The notes under the pieces were generated by a model that saw only the letters and a list, made by a program, of their open reading frames with translations, made no database searches and had not been told where the DNA came from. The position numbers and the translations under genes are program-made. A stretch of DNA of 64,000 bases, taken from contig NZ_JAUSRH010000009.1 of the NCBI RefSeq assembly GCF_030811715.1, positions 1 through 64,000 of the forward strand, in the 5' to 3' direction. The stretch is from Sinomonas atrocyanea. GTDB taxonomy: Bacteria; Actinomycetota; Actinomycetes; Actinomycetales; Micrococcaceae. Shown one piece after another: positions 34,543 through 43,206 of this stretch; position 1 is the first letter of the stretch; each line of letters opens with the position of its first letter.

Positions 34543-37500
34543 CTAGAGCGTGGCGTAGGCAGTCGCCGGGGACCGGCGTTCCGAGGTGAGCGCGGCGTCG
34601 ACCGTCATGGTGGTCGCGTCGATCACCACGCCGTAGTCGCGCTCCGCGGCCTCGAGGGTGGTGAAACCGTCGAGGACGTCTTCGAGGACCTTCTCTGGAT
34701 CGCGCCGGAACGGATCGCCGAAGCCGCCGCCGCTGGGCACGGTGATCTGGAGGGAGTCCCCGGCAAGGAGCTGGCGACCGGTCACCTTGGACGGCCAGGA
34801 CTCTTCGCCCGCCCGGCCCGGGTTCTTCACCAGCGAGCCGTTGAGGCCGTCGTGGCCACCGAAGGCGCCCCACGGTGCGTCGGACTCATGGCGTTCGCCC
34901 TCGCACGTGATCGCAGTGTCGGTCAGGAACGTGTTCTCCCGGACGATGCCGATGCCCCCGCGGAATTCACCGGCGGCCGCGGGCTCGGGCCGCAGCTCGT
35001 AGCGGTCGGTGCGCATCGGGAACCGCCACTCGAGCTCCTCGATCGGGTTGTTGCGGGTGTTGGCGATGAGGTTGTCCACAGAGTCTGGACCGTCGCTCGT
35101 GGCGCGGGCACCGTAGGATCCCTCATTGACCTCGAGGTAGACCCAGTACTCGCCCTGCTTCTCATCCCATCCCGAGTAGGAGATGAAGTGGATGTGGGCG
35201 GAGTTGCCGGCGGTGACGCGGTCGGGGATCACCGGAGCGAGCGCGCGCAGGGCGAGGTCGACGGCGCGCTGCACCTGGGAGAACCGCGAGAAGGTCGCAG
35301 CCGGGTACTTCGGGTTGAAGATGGTGCCCTCCGGGGCGATCACCTTCAGCGGCTTGAGCATGCCCTCGTTCTGCGGCACGAACACCGGGAACGCGACCTC
35401 GTCGAGGAACATCATCCGCGTGATGAAGGTGAACGCCGAGACCGTTGTGCCCTCGAAGGCGCAGTTGTAGGCGGTCGGTACCTGTTCGGCGGACCCGGTG
35501 AGGTCATAGGTGATCTCGTCGCCCTCCACGATCACCTTCACCGCGATCGGCAGGTTCTTGCCGTAGTTGCGGCCGTCGTCGTCCAGGTAGCCGACCTCGG
35601 TCTCGTAGACGCCGTCTGGGATCTTGGCGATCTCCTGGCGCAACATCCGCTCGGAGTAGTCGATCCAGCTCTGCCCGGCGTCTCGCACCGCGTCGAAGCC
35701 GTAGCGCTCGATGAGGGCAAGGTAGCGGGCCTTGGCCAGTTCGCAAGCGGCGATCATCGCCTGGAAGTCGCCCTCGTTGGAGGTGGGCGTCCGGGTGTTG
35801 TTGAGGATGTGCCGGATCAGCGATTCCTGCCGGACGCCCTTCTCGTAGATCTTCACCGCGCGGAAGATGGTGCCTTCGGACTGGATGTCCTGGATGTCCA
35901 CCATCAGGCCGGAGTAGGCACCGCCGTTGTCGATGAGCTGGCCCGAGGCACCCGCGAAGCCCACGAGCTTCCCGTCGTGGAAGATCGGCTCGATGATCGC
36001 CACGTCGGGGGAGTGGGTGGCACCGAGGTACGGGTCATTGTGCAGGATGACATCCCCCTCATGGAGGTCCTCGCCGAGGACCGAGATGACGCCCTTGACG
36101 ATCTTGGGCATGGAGCCCATGAACATCGGCGTGGAGTCCGACTCGGCCAGAACGTTGCCGTCCTTGTCGAACAGGCCCGCGCCGAGGTCCTCGGACTCGC
36201 GGATGATCGAGGAGTAGGCCATGCGGAACAGCACGGAGGCCATTTCCTTCGCCGCGGAGTTCAGGGCGCCGCCGATCACGCGCATCAAGATCGGGGTGGC
36301 GAGCTTCTCAGCGGTCTGGGTTGCGACCGGGCAGTCGATGACGAGGTTGCCGGCCGGGTCCACCGTTCCGGAGAACCTCGGGGGTACGACAACGGTGGAG
36401 TCGTACTGCTCGATGATGGCAGGGCCGACAAAAGCGGTGCCCACGCCCATCTTCTCCCGGTCGTAGAAGGGGGTGTCCACCGTGACGGGCTTGCCGTCCT
36501 GCTCGAACGTCACCGCGCGGGTCTCCACGAGGGCATCATGGAGGGAACCGGACGATGTCACCTCCGGGGTGGGCAGCTCATCCATCACCGCGCTGGCGTC
36601 GACGCGGATGTTGATGACCTCAACCGTGCCGTTCTTGAACTGGTGGCCGTACTCCTCGAAGTGGGCTTCGTGGAAGGCCGCCTCGGCCTTCTCGAGCCAG
36701 GCCTGGTCGACCGGCCCTTCGGGGGCGACGAAGCGGATCTCGTAGCCCTGGCCCTCGTAGCGCGCGTCCGCGAGCCAGACGAGCTTGCGCCGTTCGGCCG
36801 GGACGTCCTCAGAGTCGAGCTGCGCGTGTGCCTCGCGCTCCAGCGCCTCGTAGGAGGCCTGGATGGCGGCGGGGTCGGCGTGGGCGAACGTGAACCGCCG
36901 CGTGGCCACGAACTCGTACTTCTCGTCGGTGGCCAGCAGGCCGGTCGCGGCGATGATGCCAGGGTGGGCCGGGATCAGGACCTTCGGGACCTCGAGCTCG
37001 GCCGCGATCTCGCAGGCGAACAGTGCGCCGGCACCGCCGGCGGCGACCAAGGTGAAGTCGCGCGGGTCGTAGCCGCGGCGCACGGAGTTCTGCTCGATCG
37101 CCTGGGTCATGCCGAACTTCTGGATCTGCAGGGCGCCGAGCGCGGCCTGCTCGATGCTCATGCCGAGCTTGTCTGCGACCTTGGCCATCGCGGTCCGCGA
37201 GCCCTCGACGTCGAGCTTCATCTCGGCGCCGGCCAGCGTGCGACGGTCGCGCATGCGGCCGAGGACGAGCTGGGCATCCGTCGACGTCGGCTCCGTCCCA
37301 CCGCGGCCGTAGCAGACCGGGCCGGGAACGGCACCGGCCGACTGCGGCCCGACGCGGAAGACCCCGCCGGCGTCGACGTAGGCGATGGAACCGCCGCCTG
37401 CACCGATCGTGTCGATGTCCACCATGGGCACCATGGCCTGGTGGTCGCCGATCTTGGTGTCCAACAGGTGGCGCATGCGCAGCTCGCCCTGGTAGGCGAC

Positions 37501-38397
37501 GCCGATGTCCGCCGAGGTTCCTCCGATGTCCAAGGTGACGACGTTGTCGAAGCCGGACTGGCGGCCCGCCCACATGCCGCCGATCAGGCCGCCGACCGGC
37601 CCGGACATCATCAGCGTGACCGGCCTCTTGGCGGCCTCCTTGATCGGCACCATGCCGCCCGAGGACTGCATGAGGAGGACCTCACGCTGGTAGCCGAGCG
37701 CTCGGACCTCGGAGGCGAGCCGAGCCAGATACTTGGAAACCTTGGGTCCCACATACGCGTTGAGGGCTGTGGTGGAGAACCGCTCGTACTCCCGGTACAG
37801 CGGCACGATGTCGCTTGACAGGGACAGGTAGGCCTCGGGGAACTCTTCGGTGACGATCTGACCGATCCGTTGCTCGTGGGCCGGATTCAGGTAGGAGTGC
37901 AGCAGGCAGACCGCGATCGCCTCGACGCCGGCAGCCTTCAGCTCCCGCACGCGATCACGGACTTCGTCTTCGTCCAGAGGGATCAGGACCTCCCCGTTCG
38001 GGGCGGTGATGCGCTCCTTGACGGTCAGGCGATGGCGGCGCTTGATGAGGGGCTTGGTCTGCCACGGCATGTCCTGCTGCAGCGAGAAGTTGTGCGGCTT
38101 CTTGTGGCGGGCGATGTGCAGGATGTCCCGGAAGCCCTCCGTGGTGATCATGCCCACCTCGGCCCCGGTGTGCGTCAAGGCGATGTTCGTGGCGACTGTG
38201 GTGCCGTGGACCAGCTGGTCGACCTCGGCCAGGCTCGTGCCCGCCTTGGCGACGAGGCGCTTCAGGCCGTCGATGACTGCCCGTGACGGGTCGTCGGGGG
38301 TGGAGGGGACCTTCTCGATGACGGCTCTTCCGGCTTCATCATCGGAGAAGTAGAGGTCGGTGAATGTGCCGCCGACGTCTACGCCGATACGCTTCAT
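34543..38397 (-). CDS. Single-chain ATP-dependent N-methylhydantoinase (HyuA-HyuB fusion)
   Basis: 1284 residues. Residues 1 to about 690 form a hydantoinase A/OplA-type ATPase half (DVGGTFTDLYF at 7-17, SGPVGGLIGG near 277, LDIGGTSADIGV near 299). Residues from about 702 (PILMRVIGGALNSAAKEM) to the end form the hydantoinase B half. The order and length match 5-oxoprolinase and N-methylhydantoinase chains. Position beside N-carbamoylsarcosine amidase points to N-methylhydantoin + ATP -> N-carbamoylsarcosine; 5-oxoproline is the alternative substrate. RBS AAAGGAAAG before the ATG. Divergent from IclR-2. Confidence 0.88.
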   Translation of the reverse strand: MKRIGVDVGGTFTDLYFSDDEAGRAVIEKVPSTPDDPSRAVIDGLKRLVAKAGTSLAEVDQLVHGTTVATNIALTHTGAEVGMITTEGFRDILHIARHKKPHNFSLQQDMPWQTKPLIKRRHRLTVKERITAPNGEVLIPLDEDEVRDRVRELKAAGVEAIAVCLLHSYLNPAHEQRIGQIVTEEFPEAYLSLSSDIVPLYREYERFSTTALNAYVGPKVSKYLARLASEVRALGYQREVLLMQSSGGMVPIKEAAKRPVTLMMSGPVGGLIGGMWAGRQSGFDNVVTLDIGGTSADIGVAYQGELRMRHLLDTKIGDHQAMVPMVDIDTIGAGGGSIAYVDAGGVFRVGPQSAGAVPGPVCYGRGGTEPTSTDAQLVLGRMRDRRTLAGAEMKLDVEGSRTAMAKVADKLGMSIEQAALGALQIQKFGMTQAIEQNSVRRGYDPRDFTLVAAGGAGALFACEIAAELEVPKVLIPAHPGIIAATGLLATDEKYEFVATRRFTFAHADPAAIQASYEALEREAHAQLDSEDVPAERRKLVWLADARYEGQGYEIRFVAPEGPVDQAWLEKAEAAFHEAHFEEYGHQFKNGTVEVINIRVDASAVMDELPTPEVTSSGSLHDALVETRAVTFEQDGKPVTVDTPFYDREKMGVGTAFVGPAIIEQYDSTVVVPPRFSGTVDPAGNLVIDCPVATQTAEKLATPILMRVIGGALNSAAKEMASVLFRMAYSSIIRESEDLGAGLFDKDGNVLAESDSTPMFMGSMPKIVKGVISVLGEDLHEGDVILHNDPYLGATHSPDVAIIEPIFHDGKLVGFAGASGQLIDNGGAYSGLMVDIQDIQSEGTIFRAVKIYEKGVRQESLIRHILNNTRTPTSNEGDFQAMIAACELAKARYLALIERYGFDAVRDAGQSWIDYSERMLRQEIAKIPDGVYETEVGYLDDDGRNYGKNLPIAVKVIVEGDEITYDLTGSAEQVPTAYNCAFEGTTVSAFTFITRMMFLDEVAFPVFVPQNEGMLKPLKVIAPEGTIFNPKYPAATFSRFSQVQRAVDLALRALAPVIPDRVTAGNSAHIHFISYSGWDEKQGEYWVYLEVNEGSYGARATSDGPDSVDNLIANTRNNPIEELEWRFPMRTDRYELRPEPAAAGEFRGGIGIVRENTFLTDTAITCEGERHESDAPWGAFGGHDGLNGSLVKNPGRAGEESWPSKVTGRQLLAGDSLQITVPSGGGFGDPFRRDPEKVLEDVLDGFTTLEAAERDYGVVIDATTMTVDAALTSERRSPATAYATL

Positions 38398-38468
38398 GTG
38401 GCTTTCCTTTCGATCGCTCCGCCCTGGGGCTGGCGGAACCGGTATGTTGTTGCTTTCGCATCAAGCTA

Positions 38469-38574
38469 GTTGGGCAGTGAGCAACGTGGGTTTCGAACAG
38501 GTAAGACGTTTCGCACGTGAGCTGAATCACATATGATGTTGCTGTGCTCCCAAAGTAGTTGCTCGCTTAGCACC
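38469..38574. promoter_or_regulatory. Operators between N-methylhydantoinase and IclR-2
   Basis: The 252-nt divergent gap contains GTTGG-N7-GCAAC (38469-38485) and GTTGC-N7-GCACC (38558-38574), each one base from the exact palindrome, plus half sites GTTGC at 38449-38453 and 38538-38542. The region is AT-richer than the genome. Promoter hexamers could not be fixed. Confidence 0.65.
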
Positions 38575-38649
38575 GCACAAGAGGTCAAGCCGAGATGACA
38601 CAGGACTCTAAGATGAGAGCCACGCACCCGACCGGAAGAGGAGTGGACC

Positions 38650-39456
38650 GTGGCAGGACGACCGCGCACCAGTGACGACGCACCCCAGGGGGCGGCGGCG
38701 TCCCTTCTCAACGGCCTCGGCGTGCTCGAGGCGTTCTCCATCGAGAAGCCCGTGCTCGGGGTGACCGAGATCGCCCAGAAGGTCGGTCTGCACAAGAGCA
38801 CCGTCTCGCGCATCCTCACCGGGCTTGCCGAGGCCGGCTACGTCCAGCGCGACGAGGCCACCGGCAGGTATCGGCTCGGGCTCGGCCTGCTTGCCCTCTC
38901 CGGACCGCTTCTGGCCGACTTGGATGTGCGGCGGGCGGCCCTTCCCTACCTGGAGGACCTCACTGAGCACACGGGGGAGACGAGCGCGCTCGCGGTGTGG
39001 AACGGCCAGGAGGCTGTTGTCGTCGAGCAGGTTCCGAGTCCGCACCAGGTCAAGCACACGGCGTCCATCGGTACCCGGTACAACAAGTTCGCCTCGTCGT
39101 CAGTGCGGGTGTTCCTCGCCGGTCTCACCGACGGCGCTGCCCGCGAGCTTGTCGGCTCCGGTGCCGTGCTCGTGGGCGCCCCGTACGGCAGTGATGCCGC
39201 GGCGGCCGCCGAGCTCGCCGCGGTGGAGAAGGCAGGGGTGGCCATCAATGACGGTGCGACGACGCCCGAGGAGTTCGGTGTCTCGGCGCCCGTGTGGGAC
39301 TACCGGGGCCGCATGGCCGGATGCGTGACGGCCTCCGCGCCGCGCTCGCGCATCGATCCAGAGGTGGCGGAACGGCTGGTGGCCGCGGTCATCGAGGCGG
39401 CGGCTGGGGTCTCGGCCCGCCTGGGGTACGGAGCGAAGCGCGCTGCCGAGGGCTGA
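38650..39456 (+). CDS. IclR-family regulator (IclR-2)
   Basis: 268 residues. Winged HTH (about 20-80) with recognition helix GLHKSTVSRIL, and effector domain (about 95-255). It is a paralogue of IclR-1 at 22401; the shared runs include LLADLDVRR, TGETSAL, HQVKHT and GTRY. It is divergent from N-methylhydantoinase with operator-like palindromes between them. It probably controls the N-methylhydantoin genes and itself. GTG start with GGAAGAGGAG ribosome site. Confidence 0.9.
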   Translation: MAGRPRTSDDAPQGAAASLLNGLGVLEAFSIEKPVLGVTEIAQKVGLHKSTVSRILTGLAEAGYVQRDEATGRYRLGLGLLALSGPLLADLDVRRAALPYLEDLTEHTGETSALAVWNGQEAVVVEQVPSPHQVKHTASIGTRYNKFASSSVRVFLAGLTDGAARELVGSGAVLVGAPYGSDAAAAAELAAVEKAGVAINDGATTPEEFGVSAPVWDYRGRMAGCVTASAPRSRIDPEVAERLVAAVIEAAAGVSARLGYGAKRAAEG

Positions 39457-39466
39457 GCTGGCCCTG

Positions 39467-39548
39467 GCGTACCCGGAACGCAGAAACGGCGACGAGATGC
39501 GTACCCGGAACGCGGAAACGGCGACGAGATGCGTACCCGAAACGGGGG
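39467..39548. repeat. 32-bp tandem repeat array B
   Basis: Two full units (39467-39498, 39499-39530) and a partial third unit. Core CGACGAGATGCGTACCCG, same family as array A at 30297 but in the opposite orientation. It fills the gap between two convergent regulator genes (stops at 39456 and 39560), where no hairpin terminator is seen. Confidence 0.88.
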
Positions 39549-39559
39549 AGTGGCAGGGG

Positions 39560-40222
39560 TCAGAGGACCGTTCGGATCGTCGCCTCGAAGCTCGTGACGT
39601 GCTCGAGCGCCATGCGCCCGGCGGCCTCGACGTCGCCGGCGGCGATCGCGCGCAGCAGCTCGGCGTGCTCGTGGATGTGCCCGGCCACTGAGGGGACCTT
39701 GTCCAGCACCAGGCACCAGATGCGGGTGGCGAGGTTGTCGTAGCGGATGAGCGCGTCCGTGAGGTGCGGGTTGCCGGCCGCGGCGTAGATCAGCCGGTGG
39801 ACCGTGATGTCGTACCGCATGAGCTCGCGCTGGTCGATCGGCTCGCGCAGCGCCTCGATGGCGTCCGCGGTCTCGCGCAGCCTGGTCCTCATCGCCGGCG
39901 AGGCGTCCCGCGCCGCGCGCCTGGCCGCAAGCGGCTCCAGCTGCTCGCGGATCTCCGAGACGTCGGCGAGCTCGGTGATGTCCACGGCGGTCGCGAAGGT
40001 TCCGCGCCTGGGATAGGAGACCACGAGGCGGTCCACCTCGAGCCGCTTGAGCGCCTCGCGCACGGGGGTGCGCCCCACGCCGAGCTCCGCGGCGAGCGCC
40101 GTGTCGTTGATGGGTGCGCCGGGCTTGATCTCGAGCATGATCAGCCGGTCGCGGAGAGTCAGGTACGCCTGCTCCGCCAGCGACACCGCCGACGCCGCAT
40201 CCTGAAGTGCTGTGACTGTCAC
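39560..40222 (-). CDS. GntR-family regulator, FCD type
   Basis: 220 residues. N-terminal winged HTH (about 17-82, with GVGRTPVREALKRLE) and a helical FCD ligand domain (about 85-215) with metal-ligand-type D and H residues (YDITVHRLIY and a later HEHAELL). It is divergent from glyA-soxBDAG-purU, so it is the probable local regulator of sarcosine oxidation. GTG start with GGAAGGAGG ribosome site. Confidence 0.9.
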   Translation of the reverse strand: MTVTALQDAASAVSLAEQAYLTLRDRLIMLEIKPGAPINDTALAAELGVGRTPVREALKRLEVDRLVVSYPRRGTFATAVDITELADVSEIREQLEPLAARRAARDASPAMRTRLRETADAIEALREPIDQRELMRYDITVHRLIYAAAGNPHLTDALIRYDNLATRIWCLVLDKVPSVAGHIHEHAELLRAIAAGDVEAAGRMALEHVTSFEATIRTVL

Positions 40223-40259
40223 CTTCCGCCTCCTTCCGGGACTGCTTGACTCTGTGTGA

Positions 40260-40330
40260 TCTCAACCATACTATCGATCTCAGAACTAATATATCAGTTG
40301 ATTATTAGTCAGATATCAACGTCGATGTCA
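40260..40330. promoter_or_regulatory. AT-rich operator region of gntR / glyA-sox
   Basis: A strikingly AT-rich 60-bp island. Two interleaved 6-bp inverted repeats are seen: ACTAAT (40285-40290) with ATTAGT (40304-40309), and GTTGAT (40297-40302) with ATCAAC (40315-40320). This is a good candidate for the GntR binding site covering both divergent promoters. Confidence 0.6.
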
Positions 40331-40343
40331 GACCGAAGGAGGC

Positions 40344-41663
40344 ATGATGGAGAACCTTCTCGATCTCCCACTGGCCCAGGCAGACCCCGAGGTGGCCGAG
40401 GCCATCGCCGCCGAGCTCCGCCGGCAGCAGGGAACGCTCGAGATGATCGCGAGCGAGAACTTCGCGCCCACGGCCGTCATGGAGGCCCAGGGCTCCGTGC
40501 TGACGAACAAGTACGCCGAGGGCTACCCGGGCAAGCGCTACTACGGCGGCTGCGAGCACGTGGACGTCATCGAGCAGCTCGCGATCGACCGGGCCAAGGC
40601 CCTGTTCGGCGCCGAGTTCGCCAACGTCCAGCCGCACTCGGGCGCCCAGGCCAACGCCGCCGCGATGCACGCGCTCATCCAGCCCGGTGACACGATCATG
40701 GGCCTCGACCTCGCCCACGGCGGCCACCTCACGCACGGGATGAAGATCAACTTCTCCGGCAAGCTCTACAAGGTGGTCCCTTACCAGGTGTCCGAGAAGG
40801 ACCACCGGATCGACATGGCCGAGGTCGAGCGCCTTGCCGAGGAGCACCGGCCGCAGCTCATGATCGCGGGCTGGTCCGCCTACAGCCGCCAGCTGGACTT
40901 CGCCGAGTTCCGCCGCATCGCCGACAAGGTGGGCGCGTTCCTGCTCGTGGACATGAGCCATTTCGCTGGCCTCGTGGCCACCGGCCTGCACCCGAACCCG
41001 GTCCCGCACGCGCACGTCACCACGACGACGACGCACAAGACCCTCGGCGGCCCGCGCGGCGGCATCATCCTCACCAACGACCCCGCGCTCGCCAAGAAGG
41101 TCAACTCGGCGGTGTTCCCGGGCCAGCAGGGCGGGCCCCTCGAGCACGTGATCGCGGGCAAGGCCGTGGCCTTCAAGTTCGCCGCGACCGAGGAGTTCGC
41201 GGACCGGCAGCGCCGCACCCTCGAGGGCGCGCGCATCCTGGCCGACCGGCTCACCCAGCCCGACCTCGCGAAGGCCGGCATCGGCGTCGTCAACGGCGGC
41301 ACCGACGTGCACCTGGTCCTCGTGGACCTGCGTCACTCCGAGCTGGACGGCCAGCAGGGCGAGGACCGCCTCCACCGGATCGGCATCACGGTCAACCGCA
41401 ACGCCGTCCCGTTCGACCCGCGCCCGCCGATGGTGTCCTCGGGGCTGCGGATCGGCACCCCGGCGCTCGCGACCCGCGGCTTCGGCGCCGCGGAGTTCAC
41501 CGAGGTCGCCGACATCATCGCCGCAGCCCTCGCGCCCGAGTTCGACGACGAGCTCGCCGCCTCGCTGCGCTCCCGCGTGGCGGTCCTCGCCGACAAGCAC
41601 CCCCTCTACCCGAACCTGACCCCGGCCGAGTCCGGGGCCTCCACCGAGAACGGAGCCCAGTGA
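40344..41663 (+). CDS. glyA: Serine hydroxymethyltransferase
   Basis: 439 residues, PLP enzyme. It has [13 protein letters not shown]-like opening, ENYASP-equivalent [33 protein letters not shown] and the Schiff-base lysine K232 in [14 protein letters not shown]. It interconverts glycine plus 5,10-methylene-THF with serine. As first gene of the sarcosine operon it uses both products of SoxBDAG. This is likely a second, catabolic GlyA. It overlaps soxB by one base (TGATG). Confidence 0.96.
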   Translation: MMENLLDLPLAQADPEVAEAIAAELRRQQGTLEMIASENFAPTAVMEAQGSVLTNKYAEGYPGKRYYGGCEHVDVIEQLAIDRAKALFGAEFANVQPHSGAQANAAAMHALIQPGDTIMGLDLAHGGHLTHGMKINFSGKLYKVVPYQVSEKDHRIDMAEVERLAEEHRPQLMIAGWSAYSRQLDFAEFRRIADKVGAFLLVDMSHFAGLVATGLHPNPVPHAHVTTTTTHKTLGGPRGGIILTNDPALAKKVNSAVFPGQQGGPLEHVIAGKAVAFKFAATEEFADRQRRTLEGARILADRLTQPDLAKAGIGVVNGGTDVHLVLVDLRHSELDGQQGEDRLHRIGITVNRNAVPFDPRPPMVSSGLRIGTPALATRGFGAAEFTEVADIIAAALAPEFDDELAASLRSRVAVLADKHPLYPNLTPAESGASTENGAQ

Positions 41664-42880
41664 TGGCGGACCTCCTGCCCGAACACCCGGACTTCCTCTG
41701 GCGCAACCCGGACCCGAAGCCCTCGTACGACGCCGTGATTGTCGGCGGCGGCGGCCACGGCCTCGCCACCGCGTACTACCTCGCGGCCCACCACGGCATG
41801 ACCAACATCGCGGTCCTCGAGCGCGGCTGGCTCGCCGGCGGGAACATGGCCCGCAACACCACGATCATCCGCTCGAACTACCTGTGGGACGAGTCCGCGG
41901 CGATCTACGAGCACTCCCTCAAGCTGTGGGAGGCCCTGCCCGAGGAGCTCGAGTACGACTTCCTGTTCAGCCAGCGCGGCGTCATGAACCTCGCGCACAC
42001 GCTCCAGGACGTGCGCGAGTCGGTCCGCCGCGTCGGCGCGAACAAGCTCAACGGCGTGGACGCCGAGTGGCTCGACGCGGACCAGGTCAAGGAGCTCTGC
42101 CCGATCATCAACGTCAGCGAGGACATCCGCTACCCGGTCCTCGGCGCGACCTACCAGCCGCGCGCGGGCATCGCCAAGCACGACCACGTCGCCTGGGCCT
42201 TCGCCCGCAAGGCGGACGAGCTCGGCGTCGACATCATCCAGAACTGCGAGGTCACCGGCTTCATCAAGGACGGCAACCGCGTGGTGGGCGTGAAGACGAA
42301 CCGCGGGACCATCAACACCGGCAAGGTCGCGCTCTGCGCCGCGGGCCACTCGAGCGTCCTGGCCAAGCTCGCCGGCTTCGACCTGCCGATCCAGTCCCAC
42401 CCGCTCCAGGCGCTCGTCTCCGAGCTCCACGAGAAGGTCCACCCCACCGTGGTGATGTCCAATCACGTCCACGTCTACGTCTCCCAGGCGCACAAGGGCG
42501 AGCTCGTCATGGGCGCCGGCATCGACTCGTACAACGGGTACGGCCAGCGCGGGGCGTTCCACGTCATCGAGGAGCAGATGGCCGCGGCCGTCGAGCTGTT
42601 CCCGATCTTCGCCCGCGCGCACCTGCTGCGCACGTGGGGCGGAATCGTGGACGTCACCCTCGACGCGTCCCCGATCGTGGGCAAGGCCCCGGTCGAGAAC
42701 ATGTACGTCAACTGCGGCTGGGGCACCGGCGGCTTCAAGGGCACCCCCGGCGCCGGCTGGACCATGGCCCACACCATCGCCACCGGCGAGCCGCACGCCC
42801 TCAACCTGCCCTTCGCCCTCGAGCGCTTCGAGACCGGCGCCCTCATCGACGAGCACGGCGCCGCAGCCGTCGCCCACTGA
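41663..42880 (+). CDS. soxB: Sarcosine oxidase beta subunit
   Basis: 405 residues from the ATG at 41663. FAD-binding [16 protein letters not shown] near 24-39. His173 in [11 protein letters not shown] is at the position of the covalent FMN histidine of heterotetrameric sarcosine oxidases. It demethylates sarcosine to glycine, with the methyl group going to THF. Part of glyA-soxB-soxD-soxA-soxG-purU. Confidence 0.96.
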   Translation: MADLLPEHPDFLWRNPDPKPSYDAVIVGGGGHGLATAYYLAAHHGMTNIAVLERGWLAGGNMARNTTIIRSNYLWDESAAIYEHSLKLWEALPEELEYDFLFSQRGVMNLAHTLQDVRESVRRVGANKLNGVDAEWLDADQVKELCPIINVSEDIRYPVLGATYQPRAGIAKHDHVAWAFARKADELGVDIIQNCEVTGFIKDGNRVVGVKTNRGTINTGKVALCAAGHSSVLAKLAGFDLPIQSHPLQALVSELHEKVHPTVVMSNHVHVYVSQAHKGELVMGAGIDSYNGYGQRGAFHVIEEQMAAAVELFPIFARAHLLRTWGGIVDVTLDASPIVGKAPVENMYVNCGWGTGGFKGTPGAGWTMAHTIATGEPHALNLPFALERFETGALIDEHGAAAVAH

Positions 42881-42903
42881 CGCACCCGAAAGGAGCAACG
42901 AGC

Positions 42904-43206
42904 ATGCTGCTCATCACCTGCCCGAACTGCGGGCCGCGGGACGAGACCGAGTTCCACTACGGCGGCCAGGCCCACGTGGCCTACCCCGAGAACCCCGCCG
43001 AGCTGACCGACGCCGAGTGGTCGCGGTACCTGTTCTACCGGGAGAACCCGAAGGGCGCCTTCGCCGAGCGCTGGGTGCACACCGCCGGGTGCCGGAAGTG
43101 GTTCAACGCGGTCCGCGACACCGTCACCTACGAATTCAAGAGCATCTACACCGGCGCCGCGCCAGCGGCGACCACCGCCGCAGCCACGAATGGAGGCCAG
43201 AAGTGA
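42904..43206 (+). CDS. soxD: Sarcosine oxidase delta subunit
   Basis: 100 residues. The zinc ligands of the delta subunit, C6, C9, H59 and C63, are present (CPNC and VHTAGC). The C-terminal Ala/Thr-rich tail is longer than in some family members. It overlaps soxA by four bases (GTGA). AAAGGAG ribosome site before the ATG. Confidence 0.95.
   Translation: MLLITCPNCGPRDETEFHYGGQAHVAYPENPAELTDAEWSRYLFYRENPKGAFAERWVHTAGCRKWFNAVRDTVTYEFKSIYTGAAPAATTAAATNGGQK

Noticed and set aside
34426-37818. Open frame of about 1130 codons antisense to N-methylhydantoinase
   Set aside because: No recognisable domains; the opposite strand encodes a full-length hydantoinase fusion.
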